Part shown: positions 12,611 through 24,055 of the stretch, piece by piece | Position numbering within the stretch: the stretch's first letter is position 1 | Layout of the letters: each line of letters begins with the position of its first letter | Position numbers and translations under genes: made by a program | Assembly (NCBI GenBank): GCA_039720395.1 | Contig: JBBPBK010000037.1 | Location: 248,001-312,000 of the forward strand | Direction of reading: 5' to 3' | DNA from: Liquidambar formosana | Taxonomy: Eukaryota; Streptophyta; Magnoliopsida; Saxifragales; Altingiaceae | Length of the DNA: 64,000 nucleotides | The notes under the pieces: generated by a model | The model's database searches: none | Seen by the model: only the letters and a program-made list of their open reading frames with translations | What the model was told of the DNA's origin: nothing

Positions 12611-13674
12611 CTAATCTATTGAATATGGATAAGATCATAGTTTATTTCGCACTAGCCAATGCATAGGATAAATCTGACATGTAATTGAATCTAAGAGACC
12701 ATAAAAAGTCAAATATAAAACCTTTCGCATCTTGAGAGGTGAGTTCTATATAAGATTAAATGATCCATCCCTTGATGTTGCCCCTCCGAAAAGTTTTATT
12801 ATCACTATTGATATTGAATTATGAGAAAACTTATATTCAAAGCAGAAGATGTGGTGGAAATTGGAAGACACAACATCGTTATTATTCCACTGCATGTTTT
12901 GATTTTAGCTGTAGCTTCAATGGTCTTGTGGATGTGGTGTCTCAACCTTCGAACTTATTTTGCCTAAAAAGATATAGATTTTTATACGCCAACGCAGAAA
13001 AATGGGGTAAATTTATGTACGTCTTCTCTTAAATAAAACTTTCCAAATATTTTTGTAAAAGGTTAGTACTGTTCATGATTCGCCTTATGACGCATGCATT
13101 TCACCTTCCATTTATTCATTAAGTTTTTTTTTTTTTTTTTTTTTCTTGGACCCACATTATGTGGCTAACGAGAAGTTAAAAGTGGAGTGTAAACTGCACT
13201 GCCCTTTTTGTAGAAAGCAATGAGCTAAAACTAATCCTCTCAAATTAACTAGAAACCATCCAGACTCCAAATCAATATGGCCATGCAGATCCTCAAACAT
13301 GGTCATTTTTTTACCCTCCCTCTATGTATCCCTCTATGTAGTAATTTTTGTTAAGTTTCCAACTTAAAAGTTTAAGTTTATGGACAAAATAGGTATAAGA
13401 AGACATGTTTAACTCGATATTTAATTGATGTGGGATTTCCCAACACTACCCTTCACGTGTAGGCTTAACATGATTCAAATGGCCTGTCACGTAGACAACA
13501 AAAATAGACTCACGAGCAAAACAAAATAGGCTCAGAAATGACATATTCCGATACCATGTTAAGAAGTTTCCAACTTAAAAACCTAAGCTTATAGGTAGAG
13601 TACCTAAATAAGTATATGAACACATGTTTAACTCGATATTTAATTCTTGTGGGATGTGAGATTTCCCAAACATG
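12611..13674. repeat. Spacer with ~100-bp direct repeat
   Basis: A unit containing GTTTCCAACTTAAAA, ACATGTTTAACTCGATATTTAA and GTGGGATTTCCCAA appears at about 13346-13445 and 13565-13670. The rest (12611-13340) has no recognisable gene; a T-run lies at about 13126-13144. Confidence 0.5.
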
Positions 13675-13798
13675 TGGAGCTTGAGACGGACCAATATGAG
13701 GGTACTAAATCAAGGTGCAAGCACCATGGCCGCCCTTCCACTGTTCCTGTTCTAGTAAAGACCAGCAAGCAGACCACTGTGGCTATTTTGGTTCAACC
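13675..13798 (+). pseudogene. Relic of a type-A ectodomain exon
   Basis: About 120 bp match the start of the mature type-A ectodomain in A2 and A4: AAATCAAGGTGCAAGCACCATGG (compare GAATCAAGGTGTGGGCACCATGG in A4), then CAGACCACTGTGGCTAT and GGTTCAA. The signal peptide, the rest of the ectodomain and the kinase are missing. It marks a lost type-A gene next to B1. Confidence 0.7.
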
Positions 13799-14192
13799 TA
13801 TGAGACAAGTGTGTGGTTTGTCGGGTTCAAGAATCGCTGGACATATAAATGAGTAAATTAAAAAATAAAATACTTATTTATGAAAAGATAAGAAGTTAAA
13901 TAGAACCTATCCCATCCCAAACCCAATCATCCATGTTTAGGATCTGAACATTAGGAAAAAAATAAATCAATAAATAACAAAAACATGAAAGCAATTTGAA
14001 CTTTTGTGTTTTAGTACGTGCTTAAGAAATACCAAGTCGGTACCCCAAGTTATGATAATTTTTTATGCATGGATCTTACATAGGGTTGATTGATCTCTTA
14101 AGGCAATTAAATCTATAGCAGTACAAGACATTGTTTTTATTTTTTATTTTTTTTGATAGAACAGTACAAGACACAGTTTGTACAATGAAAAG
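13799..14192. other. 3' flank of B1
   Basis: No gene. Part of it (about 13905-13970, with CCATGTTTAGGATCTGA) resembles the 3' flank of B3 (about 31695-31760), so the type-B duplication included the 3' flank. Confidence 0.45.
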
Positions 14193-15511
14193 CTACCTTG
14201 CATCTAAGGTAATTGTGCCTATGTCATTGTAGGATGACAATGGTCTCCCTCCTATTCCTGGATTGTTGTCTGTACGATCCACAACAGACATGTCCATAGG
14301 ATTCATAAGAGGCTTCGGAGGCATTTGTAGCGATTCAATCTCACCTTCAAGCATCTCTAGGACTTTGCTCATTGAAGGACGATCAACAGGGTTCATTTGT
14401 GTACGCCATAGTGCTACTATGATCATCTTTTTAGCAATTTTTTTTTCATTTTCATTGGAATCTCCAAACTCAATGTCCTCACCTTGACTAATTCGATCAT
14501 ATACCCATGATGGAAAGTATATTTGACTCGAGTGTTGTGCTAATGCATTATTATTTTTTCTTTTTCCAACCATTTCCATCAACAACATACCAAAACTATA
14601 AACATCAGCCTTATATGAGACGCCTCCGATGTTTTTGTAAAACAATTCTGGAGCAATATAACCTAATGTTCCCCGAACAACAGTGAGAGAAACAATACTA
14701 TCATCTACTGAATATAATTTTGCAAGGCCAAAATCTGAAACTTTTGGGATAAAGTTTTCATCAATAAGAATATTGTGTGGCTTGATATCAAAGTGCAGAA
14801 TTTGTATTTCACAGCCCCGATGCAAGTATTCAATCCCTTGAGCCACTCCGAGCCCAATCCGATACGTCTTTTCCCAACTCAAAGGGTTGATGTTTTCTCC
14901 TTTTGGAAAAATGAACTTATCTAGAGACCCATTAGTCATGAAGTCATAAATAAGAGCCCGTTTTGATCCATCTACACAAAATCCTACGAGTCGCACCACA
15001 TTAACATGATTAATCCTTCCAATAGTAGCAACTTCAGTAATGAAATCCTGCCCATTAGCTTTTGATGCAGCCAACACTTTTACTGCTACAAAATGGCCAC
15101 TTCGGGTCGTTCCTTTGTACACAGAGCCAAAGCCTCCTTGACCTAACTTATCCCTAAAACTGTTGGTCATCTCCTTTATTTGTGAATAGGAGTATCTAAT
15201 TGGCATAAAATTATTGTGACTTTGAAGGAACTCTTTAATTGTGTCATCAACTGATAAGTGCCGCTGCCGGAACTTGTATATTAACAATGCAATGAAGCAT
15301 AGGAGTCCCAATGAAGTTCTTGCTATAATGAAGATTCTTTTACAAGAAAATCACAGTACATGCATCAACATAAGTGGTCAATTGGTTACAAATAAGTGGA
15401 AAATGCCCCAATTGCAGATTAAAATAATTAACAAATCTCAAGTGGTAATCGATCATATTTTGTTTTGATCGGTTACCACTTAGGGTACCGTAGCTTAAAT
15501 TTTTTTTTTTT

Positions 15512-15542
<31 letters not shown>

Positions 15543-16692
15543 GGGTACCATAGAATTTTCTGAATTACGAGGGGCGAACCTCACCTTTGATTATGTAGGA
15601 AGCAATCCGACCTGTTAGAAGAATCCCAAGATTGTTATACAGATTTCGATGAGGGAGAAAGAGAGAGAGAGAGAGAGAGGAGTAAAGTCAGCAGAAATTA
15701 ATAATACAGATCAATGAACGATTTCCGAAAACCTTACCTGTGATGGAATAACCCGGCCCCGCCGCTTGGTAATCAAACTCCTTATTGTCGCCGAACATGG
15801 TATGGTAGCCAGGAAGAGTAAAGAGAAAATACCGTAAGTCTTTCATAAAACTCCAGAAATGTGCAAAGCTGGTACATCCAACCAAGCAACTCATATCAGG
15901 CTGAAGCAATATATATATAAGACAGAAATAAGAGCACATATAGAGAATAGATCGAATAATTATTCGTATTTGGCACCCCCAAAGTTCTTACAATGTTGGA
16001 GGTTTGTATTCATTCCAATAATCAAAGTAATAAAGATCAAAGCCCTTTAACAACTCATGATGAATATCAAGAATAGACAGTTGGCCGCCTGTAGTGCTAT
16101 TAATGGAAAACAGAGGCGGAAATATGGCTTCGATCCTGCACTGCTTATGGCCATGGAGATCAGATACCCTCTGAATATCTGTATATAAAGCATAGAGGTT
16201 GGTTTTTGGGGAGGAAGAGTTGCCGACGCAAGGAGTTACATCAACATAGCGAGAAGACTTCGCTGCTTGTGTACCGCAATTCATTAAAACTGTAGCGTTA
16301 TCTGATGAAGGATAGTATGGACAGGCGCTGAATTTGCTATTTGTCAAGGAATAGTGAAGAATGAAGCAGCTATCCTTGTCGTCCAGACTGGCATCTACCA
16401 CTCGCATTGTCATGTTCTCAGAATAATCACCATAAGATATCTCCTGGACATAGTATTTCCCACCACACGTGTACAAAATGGTGCGATTACTCTCACACGC
16501 CAGCTCCAAGCGTTGGTAACCGCACTCAGGAGGATCGGTTTTTAATCGAAAGGGGTAGCTGATGTTACGTATATTTCCGCAAGAAGAAGGGGCGCAGTAC
16601 TGACCTTCTCCTTTAGCAGCACAAGCTCCAGGGAATAGAGCAAGAAGCAGGGCCATGAGCCCAACTAAGACAAGCCCTGTTCTTGACATCAT
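14193..16692 (-). CDS. B1: LRK10-like receptor kinase, intact
   Basis: Type-B receptor-like kinase, predicted 662 aa. Exons (minus strand) 16692-15992, 15868-15738, 15611-15585 and 15322-14193; phases 2, 1 and 1 join without a stop. Residues 1-27 are a signal peptide ([20 protein letters not shown]). The ectodomain has the GUB_WAK-type pattern [18 protein letters not shown] with several N-x-S/T sites. Exon 2 encodes an aromatic juxtamembrane stretch ([12 protein letters not shown]). A TM helix ([14 protein letters not shown]) at about 291-305 precedes the kinase: [12 protein letters not shown] (about K368), HFDIKPHN (about D465), DFG (about 483), APE. HFD in place of HRD marks a non-RD kinase. 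The start is the conserved MMSR; a membrane immune or development receptor is inferred, and the ligand is unknown. Confidence 0.9.
15496..15546. repeat. Poly(T)/poly(G) tract in B1 intron 3
   Basis: A run of about 22 T is followed directly by about 24 G inside the last intron of B1 (15323-15584). Long G-runs are rare in plant introns; length is prone to polymorphism and sequencing error. Confidence 0.8.
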
Positions 16693-16866
16693 TAGGAGAG
16701 GGAAAACGAGGGAGAGGAGGACAGAATTGTTGACGGTTTTAATCGATAAGGAAATTCACTGGGATTTTTGTATAATTAATATGGTGCAGATAGAAAGATC
16801 CTTCTGTGGCTGCAAATGAAAGCAAGTCTTAATTTTAATATATATATATATATACATATATATACA

Positions 16867-17031
16867 GAGGTGATCCCATCAGCACGTGCTGATGTAAGTT
16901 ACATCAGCACTATGCATTGGGGGTTGTACCCCTTGCATTGATTCAATGCATCTCACATCTCACTAATACACAAGGTACAACTCCCAATGCAGGTTTTGAT
17001 GTAAGTTATATCAGCACGTGCTTACCTGATA
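16867..17031. mobile_element. Short foldback MITE upstream of B1
   Basis: The left arm (ATCAGCACGTGCTGATGTAAG, then TGCATTGGGGGTTGTACC) is mirrored by the right arm (GGTACAACTCCCAATGCA, then GTAAGTTATATCAGCACGTGC). No coding content. It lies about 175 bp upstream of the B1 start codon, so it may supply or disturb promoter sequence; the ends contain the palindrome CAGCACGTGCTG with a G-box-like CACGTG core. Confidence 0.65.
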
Positions 17032-17038
17032 ATCATCC

Positions 17039-17040
<2 letters not shown>

Positions 17041-17078
<38 letters not shown>

Positions 17079-17192
17079 AGTAGTACATTTGAATTGGTCT
17101 TATCTGCTTTTTTTGTTTGATGACTTTGAATTGGTCTTAACTTCAAAGTCATCAAACAAAAAAGCAGGTACGACCAACTCAAAGTCTACTAC

Positions 17193-17226
<34 letters not shown>
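17041..17226. repeat. ~60-bp-arm palindrome between two (TA)n runs
   Basis: The arms at about 17076-17137 and 17148-17208 are near-perfect inverse complements: GAGTAGTACATTTGAATTGG... TTTGATGACTTTGAA pairs with TTCAAAGTCATCAAA... AGTCTACTACTC. The (TA)n runs outside also pair. Parts of one arm occur singly upstream of B3 (about 34950) and B4 (about 48170), so the palindrome seems to come from inverted duplication of a type-B upstream segment. Confidence 0.8.
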
Positions 17227-17228
<2 letters not shown>

Positions 17229-18000
17229 AAAAAGGTAGAGACGGCCAATCAGTTGTGGCGGACGTGCGTGATTACAGTAGTTCCCTGCATGCTGAATCAA
17301 TGATAGAAGGGCCTTAGACATTGCTCAACTGTTTTTGTGGGTTCAAATGAAAATTAAACGATTTTACTATATTTTATATGGTAACTATTGAAGGTACAAT
17401 CCATTACATTAAAGTTGTTCTCATCAAAGTTGTTGTTATCATTATTAAATTCAAAATAGTAATATTTCATAAACTTGTCATCATTATCTATCTTGTCTTC
17501 TCATAGTGTACTGAGAAAAGCAATGCCACTAATAATTCAAGTTATGCAATAGGAAAAATTGCTCACAATCGACCAAAGAGTAGAGTCAATGAAGCTCTAA
17601 ATGAAACAACTTATCTAGGCATCAGATAAGGAAGCGCGCATTTCTCTTATTCTAAAAAAAATGTAAATAAGTCTTGAAAAAGAAACAGAGAAAGGGCTAA
17701 AAAAAAAGAAAAAAACCATTCAAATAAAAATAAAGACCTTTTTGAAAATCTAAATACTCTATTAATTGTAGAGAAGCAGCAGCTCATATCCTTTACAAAT
17801 TCACAGTGTGATTTTCTGCCACATTTTCTGCAATGTTTCTTCATCAATGTACGCTTGGGACTTGTTTGGGTGTCCAAACAAAAATTAAACAATTCAATAA
17901 TTTTTGCATAGGTGATAGACTTGTGCCTTTAATAATATATAAAACATATTGAATTGTTTAATTTCCACTCAAACGGGCCCTAAAAGTACATTGATGAAAA
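17227..18000. other. Spacer, no gene seen
   Basis: AT-rich sequence without recognisable coding or repeat structure. Around 17925-17990 it begins to match a segment near 35270-35360 (CATATTGAATTGTTTAATTTC), the edge of the recurrent spacer block. Confidence 0.4.
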
Positions 18001-18960
18001 GAGCTAGGTGGGCGGGGAGATTTCTTACATGACAAACGGTAACGTGTTTGAAGTGCCACCTGAGTAGGACATTCTGGACAGCGTGTGTGCACATTGGAAA
18101 TATTCCAGCACAGTGAGTTAGTGACTATGAAAAAGGCTTTTACCCTTGAAGAGTGGACCGGATGGTCCAAGGCTCTCTTGCTATGCAAGAGGTCTTGAGT
18201 TCTATTCTCATCACTTTCCCTAAAGGTACTCCCATGGACTTTGATCCTATAATTGTTTAGTATATATGGGACGGGGGATTGTATGTACCCAGGAATTAGT
18301 CAAGTACAAAAACATTTGAAACCTCCTGATAAAAAATAAAAAAGAAGAAAGCTTTTGGTCAATGTCAATGTCAATGTCAATATCAATATCAATAACAATG
18401 AGATGGGAATTTACCGTTTGGGGTCAAGTGTGATCTTGCCCCACGGAAATGGTTTGATTGTCACAATCAATTATTGAATTATAGATGATATTTTCAAATG
18501 CATTAAGTGTCCCCACCATGATTGAAAATTTCATTCTGATGACTTACCTGGGGAAGCTCCTTTTGGCCAGATAGCGACCTGCCAATGACTTCTAAGTCTT
18601 CTCTTACCCTCTATTTGGTTCATGGATTCTATCAAGGGAAAAAAAAAAGAAGGAAAAAAAAAAAGAAGAAAGAAAATGAAAGGAAAATATAAAATCATAT
18701 CAAGCCAAAATTATACTATTTCTTCTTTTTCTTCCAATTTTTCATTGCAACCAAATAAATAAAAGTACAATTCCTTCTATTTTATTTTTTTTCCTTGATA
18801 AAATCCACAAACCAAATAGTGCCTTAAAGTCAAGTCAGCCAAAACAAAACAAAGAAAATTAGGACATGATACCCTCTTGATAACACAGCATTTTCGTATA
18901 TTTGTGACTCCAAGATTCCAACCCGTTAAAAGGGATCTTTTATGTGCAGCTTAACCTATA
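18001..18960. repeat. Recurrent spacer block copy, split by a SINE
   Basis: Matches the block found beside many genes here: GATTTCTTACATGACAAA, GTGTTTGAAGTGCCAC, TTTTGGTCAATGTCA, the palindrome TTGATTGTCACAATCAA (18454-18470), then GGAAATTTCAT... CTGATGACT. The copy is interrupted by a SINE at about 18142-18343. Confidence 0.65.
18142..18343 (+). mobile_element. Probable tRNA-derived SINE
   Basis: About 200 bp with a box-B-like GTCTTGAGTTCTATTC (about 18192), a weaker box-A-like region near 18155, and an A-rich 3' end (ATAAAAAATAAAAAAG). It is flanked by AAAAGGCTTTT (left) and AAGAAAGCTTTT (right). Other copies of the host block (31090, 35478) run uninterrupted through this point, which supports an insertion with target duplication. 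Confidence 0.6.
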
Positions 18961-19353
18961 GGAGTATAGGATACTGCAGTAGCCAGTAGGATAAGGATAA
19001 AATACACATATATATATATATAAGGATAAAATACACACACACACATATATATATATATAAGAGGGATCAGTTGACATTTAATGTAAGATTTTTTATTTTT
19101 GCATCTGTCATTATTTTTTTATTTTTTGTATAATTAGTATTTTGTTAATCTAGCTATTGAACTAAATACTCCATTTATGTATGTCATGTAGACCCACTTC
19201 AAGTTTTGGGAGAGGAAGTTATGATCGATCCTCTTTTTTTCTTTTCCTTTTTTTTTTTTTTTTTTTTTTTTGGGCGAGGTTAATTGAACTTGTTTTGTCA
19301 TTTAACACAACGAAATCTTTAGCAATACAATACAAGGTTGATACAATGAAAAG
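18961..19353. repeat. Spacer with (TA)n/(CA)n and T-run
   Basis: Microsatellites at about 19009-19060 and a T-run at about 19248-19271. No gene. Confidence 0.5.
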
Positions 19354-20252
19354 TTACCTTGCATCCAAGGTAATTGTGCCTATATCATTATAGGATGAAA
19401 TTGGTGCCCCTACTAGATTGTTGTCAACATGACCCAGAACTGATATCTCCTGAGGATTTAGAAGAGGCTTTGGAGGAATTTGTAGCAATTCAACCTCACC
19501 TTCAAGCATCCCCAAGACTTTGCTCATTGGAGGACGATCCACGGGGTTCATCTGTGTGCACCATAGTGCAACTATGATCATCTTCTTTGCAATTTCTTTT
19601 TCATCTTCCTCGGCATCTCCCAACTCAATGTCCTCATCTTGACTGATTCAGTCATATATCCATGATGGGAAGTATGTTTGACTAGAGTGCTTTTCTAAAG
19701 CATTCATATTCTTCCTTTTCCCAACCATTTTCATTAACAACATACCAAAACTATAAACATCAACTTTATCAGCTTTATATGAGACGCCTCCAATGTTTTT
19801 GTAGAACAATTCTGGAGCAATATAACCTAATGGTCCCCGAGTTGCAATGAGAGAAACAATACTATCATCCACTCGATATAGTTTTGCAAAGCCAAAATTT
19901 GAAATTTTTGGGATAAAATTCTCATCAAGAAGAATATTGTATGGCTTAATATCAAAGTATAGAATTTGCATATCACAGCCTTGACGCAAGTATTCAATCC
20001 CTGTAGTCACTCCAAGCCCAATCTCATACGTTGACTCCTAGCTCAAAGGGCTGGTCTTTTCTCCTTTAGGAAAAATAAACTTATCAAAAGATCCATTAGC
20101 CATGAAGTCATATATAAGAGCTCATCTTGATCCTTCTACACAAAATCCGCTGAGTCATCCGGTGAGTCGCACCCCACTAATATGATGAATCCTTCCAATC
20201 GTAATAACTTCACCAATAAAGTCCTGCCCATTAGCTTTTGATGTGCCCCACA
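19354..20252 (-). pseudogene. B2: type-B kinase relic
   Basis: Remnant of the last exon of a type-B gene. The C-terminus (ending in LDAR) is preserved with stop TAA at 19354-19356. In-frame stops or shifts interrupt it near 19647 and 20011-20150. The activation segment reads NFG in place of DFG, and the catalytic loop YFDIKPYN in place of HFDIKPHN, so it could not be a normal kinase. Homology stops abruptly at about 20252, just after the SKANGQ region. The glycine loop, VAVK lysine, TM, juxtamembrane and ectodomain exons are absent. Immediately beyond the break lies the recurrent spacer block that precedes A2. Confidence 0.88.
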
Positions 20253-21958
20253 ATTTTTTGGTAGGACCGTAGGACTATATAGTGGGTCCATTGAAGCCCA
20301 TATAAGGATGGCATGTAAAGAGGCCTGGTTCAAGAATACCGGGCCCTATCTAAGATGCTTGAGGTCTTGTACAAAAAAAATGAGAGGTCCAGGTATATAG
20401 ATCATTAGAGTTACGGGTAAGGAATCCTCTAAACTTACCACTGGTAAGATGAGAGTGTGAAACGGTGAAGAAAGAAAGAAAAGGTCCACGCATTTCTAAA
20501 AACTAGATATAACACACGATGTGCGTGAATATTTTTAAATAATATTAGTTATACAAAATATTAAAAACATAAAGATTTTATATTTTTTTTCATAAAAGAT
20601 AAAGTTTAAAATTCAAAAGTACATTTTTTTTTTCATTCTAATCAAAATTGTCAACGAAAGATTAAAAACTCTTTAAATGTACATTCAGAATTTTTTTCTT
20701 CTTCATAAAACGGAATATTTAAAGAGTTTATATTCATATATATTATCATGCAACTTGATAGTTGCTCTAAGAAAAAGAATTTAAGTAAAAATCTAACTTT
20801 AATTTGTTGAGAGTTTGAATTAAAATCTAACTTTCTTTTGTTACCAAATGATAAGAATGTTTACTATGTGTTTCAATTAAAGGAAGGGTAGATATGTATT
20901 TTTTTTTTTTAAAAATAAGGATATATTGGTCGTTCAAAAGTTTTTCTGAGATTCAGCCTTTTATAAGTAGTATAGATGGGTTAGGGGGGAGGGAATTACC
21001 ATGCAATAATAATGAAACACCTGGCACAGTGATGGTTCAGAATTATCCCATCATCGACACTGCAGTTAATCTTAAGAGTTGGGCCTGAAAAGACCAAACC
21101 CCATACAGCCCGTACAAGCAGGTCGGCCCAGGCCTGTGACAATCAGCAATGAACGTAACGACCCAGCTCGTGTCAGCCCCAATCCCTCCACAAAGATTGC
21201 AAGTTTGCAACCTCAGAACACTCCACCAATCAAAGCCAATCTCGAAAATAAAGGAATTGGGAACCATAAAAAATGGAAGGTAACAATCACTACTCGGTGT
21301 GTGTTTAGTATGTTATCATGAAATAAAAAGTAAAAAATAAAAAATCTTCCGGATGAGAATTCTCTGTAAAAAGAAGAATTGGCAGCAGTCATAAGTATGT
21401 GAAAAATCCACCACCAATGCAATTTTTATAATGATTCCTTTAGCCGTGCATACTTGAGCGTAATTCCCCCGATATTTATTTCTTACATGACGAAACTGTC
21501 ACGCGATTGAAGCGCCACATCAGGAGGGCATTCTAGACATTGTGTGAGCTCATGAGCCCACTTAGCCGTGCTCTTAGACAAGGCTACCAGTCAAACACGT
21601 TAGTGAGCTCTTGCTTCTTGGAAAAAGTCTGATTGTCATAATCAAATATTATATTACATGAGAAACGTTTTTATGCAGTAAGTGACCCCACAATATATGC
21701 TTGGAAATTTCATATGGATGACTGAAACTGGCGGAGTTCTCTATATATGTGGATATGCTCTTTTCGTCCAGGGCCAGCCAATGACTAAAAAGTCTTCCTT
21801 TAGAGTCAGTCAACTAAATCAAAATCAAGGAAAATTAGGACACAATAACCTCTTAATTAAGAAGCATTTTGGTTATGATTTGTGATTCCAATTTTCCAAA
21901 TTCAATTCCAACGCATTAAAGAGGGAAATTTATGTGCAACTTCACCTGGACTCCAGAA
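20253..21958 (+). promoter_or_regulatory. Spacer block upstream of A2
   Basis: Copy of the block also found at about 42059-42960 and 54241-54990 (shared phrases: CATGTAAAGAGGC, AAGAGTTGGGCC, TGTGACAATCAGCAATG). It is split by a Helitron at 20503-20976. The last ~420 bp match the A1 upstream region closely, including a TATATATG stretch near 21744. It lies between the B2 relic and A2 in head-to-head orientation. Confidence 0.6.
20503..20976 (-). mobile_element. Non-autonomous Helitron, 474 bp
   Basis: On the minus strand the element starts TCTATACTACTTATAAAAGG, preceded by A, and ends TATATCTAG, followed by T. A short hairpin (CACGCACATCGTGTG) sits about ten bases before CTAG. This is the Helitron signature, including A|T insertion. 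Sister copies of the host block at about 42190 and 54415 lack it (CTAAACTGGCTG). No helicase gene is present. Confidence 0.85.
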
Positions 21959-24055
21959 ATGGGCAGATCCGTGGAAATGTTCTTCTGGGTATTTCACTTC
22001 TCGTTGGTCGCAATCTTTGCGGTGCTAATTGGAGCGGACCGAGACGAGTGTCCTGAATCAAGGTGTGGGCAACATGGCCCAGCCATCCGGTTCCCCTTCC
22101 GGCTCAAAGACCGCCGGCTGCCAGACCACTGTGGCTATCCTGGGTTCGATCTGTATTGCAACGAGTATAATCAGACGGTGCTCGATTTGCCATCTTCAGT
22201 GAAGCTCTTGGTGGAGAAAATCAATTACAAATCTCAGGAAATTCGTGTCCATGACCCGCATGACTGCCTCCTAAGACAGCTTCCATACCTCAATTTATCT
22301 GCCTCTCCCTTCCAATTCTACCCATATGGTAGTTATTATGACCGTTGGGGCTACACCTTCTTCAATTGTTCGCCAACGGATGAAGATTTAGAGGACGTTA
22401 TCCCTTGCCTTAGTACCCCCAGTTATTCTATTCGTGTTGTTTATTCTGGCATTCCAACTCCATTTAATTCTTACTCCCTAGTATCTTGCACGAAGACATA
22501 TAACATTTCGTCACTACCAGATAGTATATTCGACAACTATGTTTATTTGAATTGGTCCAATTTAATATGTGGAGACTGTGAAGCAAAAGGCAGGAAATGT
22601 AGATTGAAGAAGAATGGTAGCATGGAACCTGAAACTGAATGTTTCGGCAAATCAGCTAAAGGTATTCTAGTCACCACACATACGCACGTCTTGCTTTTGA
22701 ATGTAGTTTGGGCATCTGATTATTTTTAATTTCATATTAACGTCAATCTAATTTCTTTTTAATTGTTTTATTATGTTTTACAGACGTATTAATAACAAGG
22801 CTGGAGGTTGCAGGTGAAATTGTCTCTTCGCTCTTACACAATATATAACCAAGGACTAGATGAAAGATTGAGGGCTCATAACCCCCTTTTCTTTTTCTTA
22901 TTGTATTTATTTTGTTTTATTTTTTGTTACGCAGGTGCAGTATTTGCTTCCATTCTTCTTGTGCTAGGAGTCGTTCTAGTACTCTATCGAGCCCATCGTT
23001 TAGATAAAATAAAGAAGGAGAACCAAGTAAAGATTGAAAAATTTTTGGAGGACTACAGAGCTCTCAAGCCCACTCGATATTCTTATGCTGATATCAAGAG
23101 GATTACAAATCAGTTTAAGCACAGATTGGGCGAAGGAGGCTATGGAACTGTGTTCAAGGGAAAGCTTTCCAATGAAATTCTCGTTGCCGTAAAGATCCTA
23201 AATAATTTCATGGGGGGAAAAGGGGAAGACTTCATCAATGAAGTGGGAACAATGGGTACAATTCACCATGTCAATGTAGTTCGCTTAGTCGGCTTTTGTG
23301 CTGATGGATTCAAACGGGCTCTAGTTTATGAGTTCTTAGCAAATGAATCACTAGAGAAGTTCATATTTTCACCGGATGGTAAGAAACATTACCTTGGTTG
23401 GGAGAAGCTCCAAGATATTGCTCTAGGCATAGCCAAAGGAATTGAATATCTTCACCAAGGGTGTGACCAACAAATCCTCCATTTCGATATCAAACCTCAT
23501 AATATCTTGCTAGATGACAACTTCAATCCAAAGATCTCTGATTTCGGTTTGGCCAAGTTGTGCTCCAAGGATCAAAGTGCAGTTTCAATGACTGTAGCTA
23601 GGGGTACAATGGGATATATTGCACCTGAAGTGTTATCTAGGAACTTTGGAAATGCGTCTTACAAGTCAGATGTTTACAGTTTTGGAATGTTATTGCTTGA
23701 AATGGTTGGAGGTAGAAAGAATATTGATGTCACAGTACAAAACACAAGCCAAGCATACTTTCCAGAATGGGTTTACAATCGTTTGAATCAAGGAGAAGAG
23801 CTACAAATTCGGATAGAAGGAGAAGGAGATGCTAAGATAACAAAGAAATTAACAATTGTGGGACTTTGGTGCATTCAATGGTACCCAGTGGATCGTCCTT
23901 CGATGAAAGTTGCTGTTCAAATGCTGGAAGGAAATGTAGACAATCTAACCGTACCACCATATCCTTTTGGCTCTACAATTCAAACGAACTTCGTTGCAAC
24001 CATGCCTCAAAGACCTTTTAGTGGAGAGTTAGCAGTCATTTCTGAATTAGATTAA
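21959..24055 (+). CDS. A2: LRK10-like receptor kinase, intact
   Basis: Type-A receptor-like kinase, predicted 617 aa. Exons 21959-22661, 22784-22813 and 22935-24055; both junctions are phase 1 and no stop is created. Residues 1-25 or so are a signal peptide (MGRSVEMFFWVFHFSLVAIF). The ectodomain carries the GUB_WAK-type cysteines (CGQHGPAIRFPFRL, CGYPGFDLYCN) and, near its end, the ICGDCEAKGRKC cluster typical of WAK-associated C-terminal regions. A TM helix (about 246-262) is followed by the kinase: GEGGYGTV (about 310), VAVK (K331), HFDIKPHN (D429), DFG (D447), APE. It is a non-RD kinase. The ATG at 21932 is in frame and would add nine residues; 21959 is chosen because it is conserved in all type-A copies. 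Nearly identical to A1 but lacking its 4-bp duplication. Confidence 0.93.

Noticed and set aside
15688..15939. Exon 2 of B1 starting at the CTTCAG acceptor (15900)
   Set aside because: It would be out of phase with exon 1 (phase 2) and B5 lacks the sequence. The acceptor at 15869-15870 (ACCAG) is in phase and matches B3, B4 and B5.
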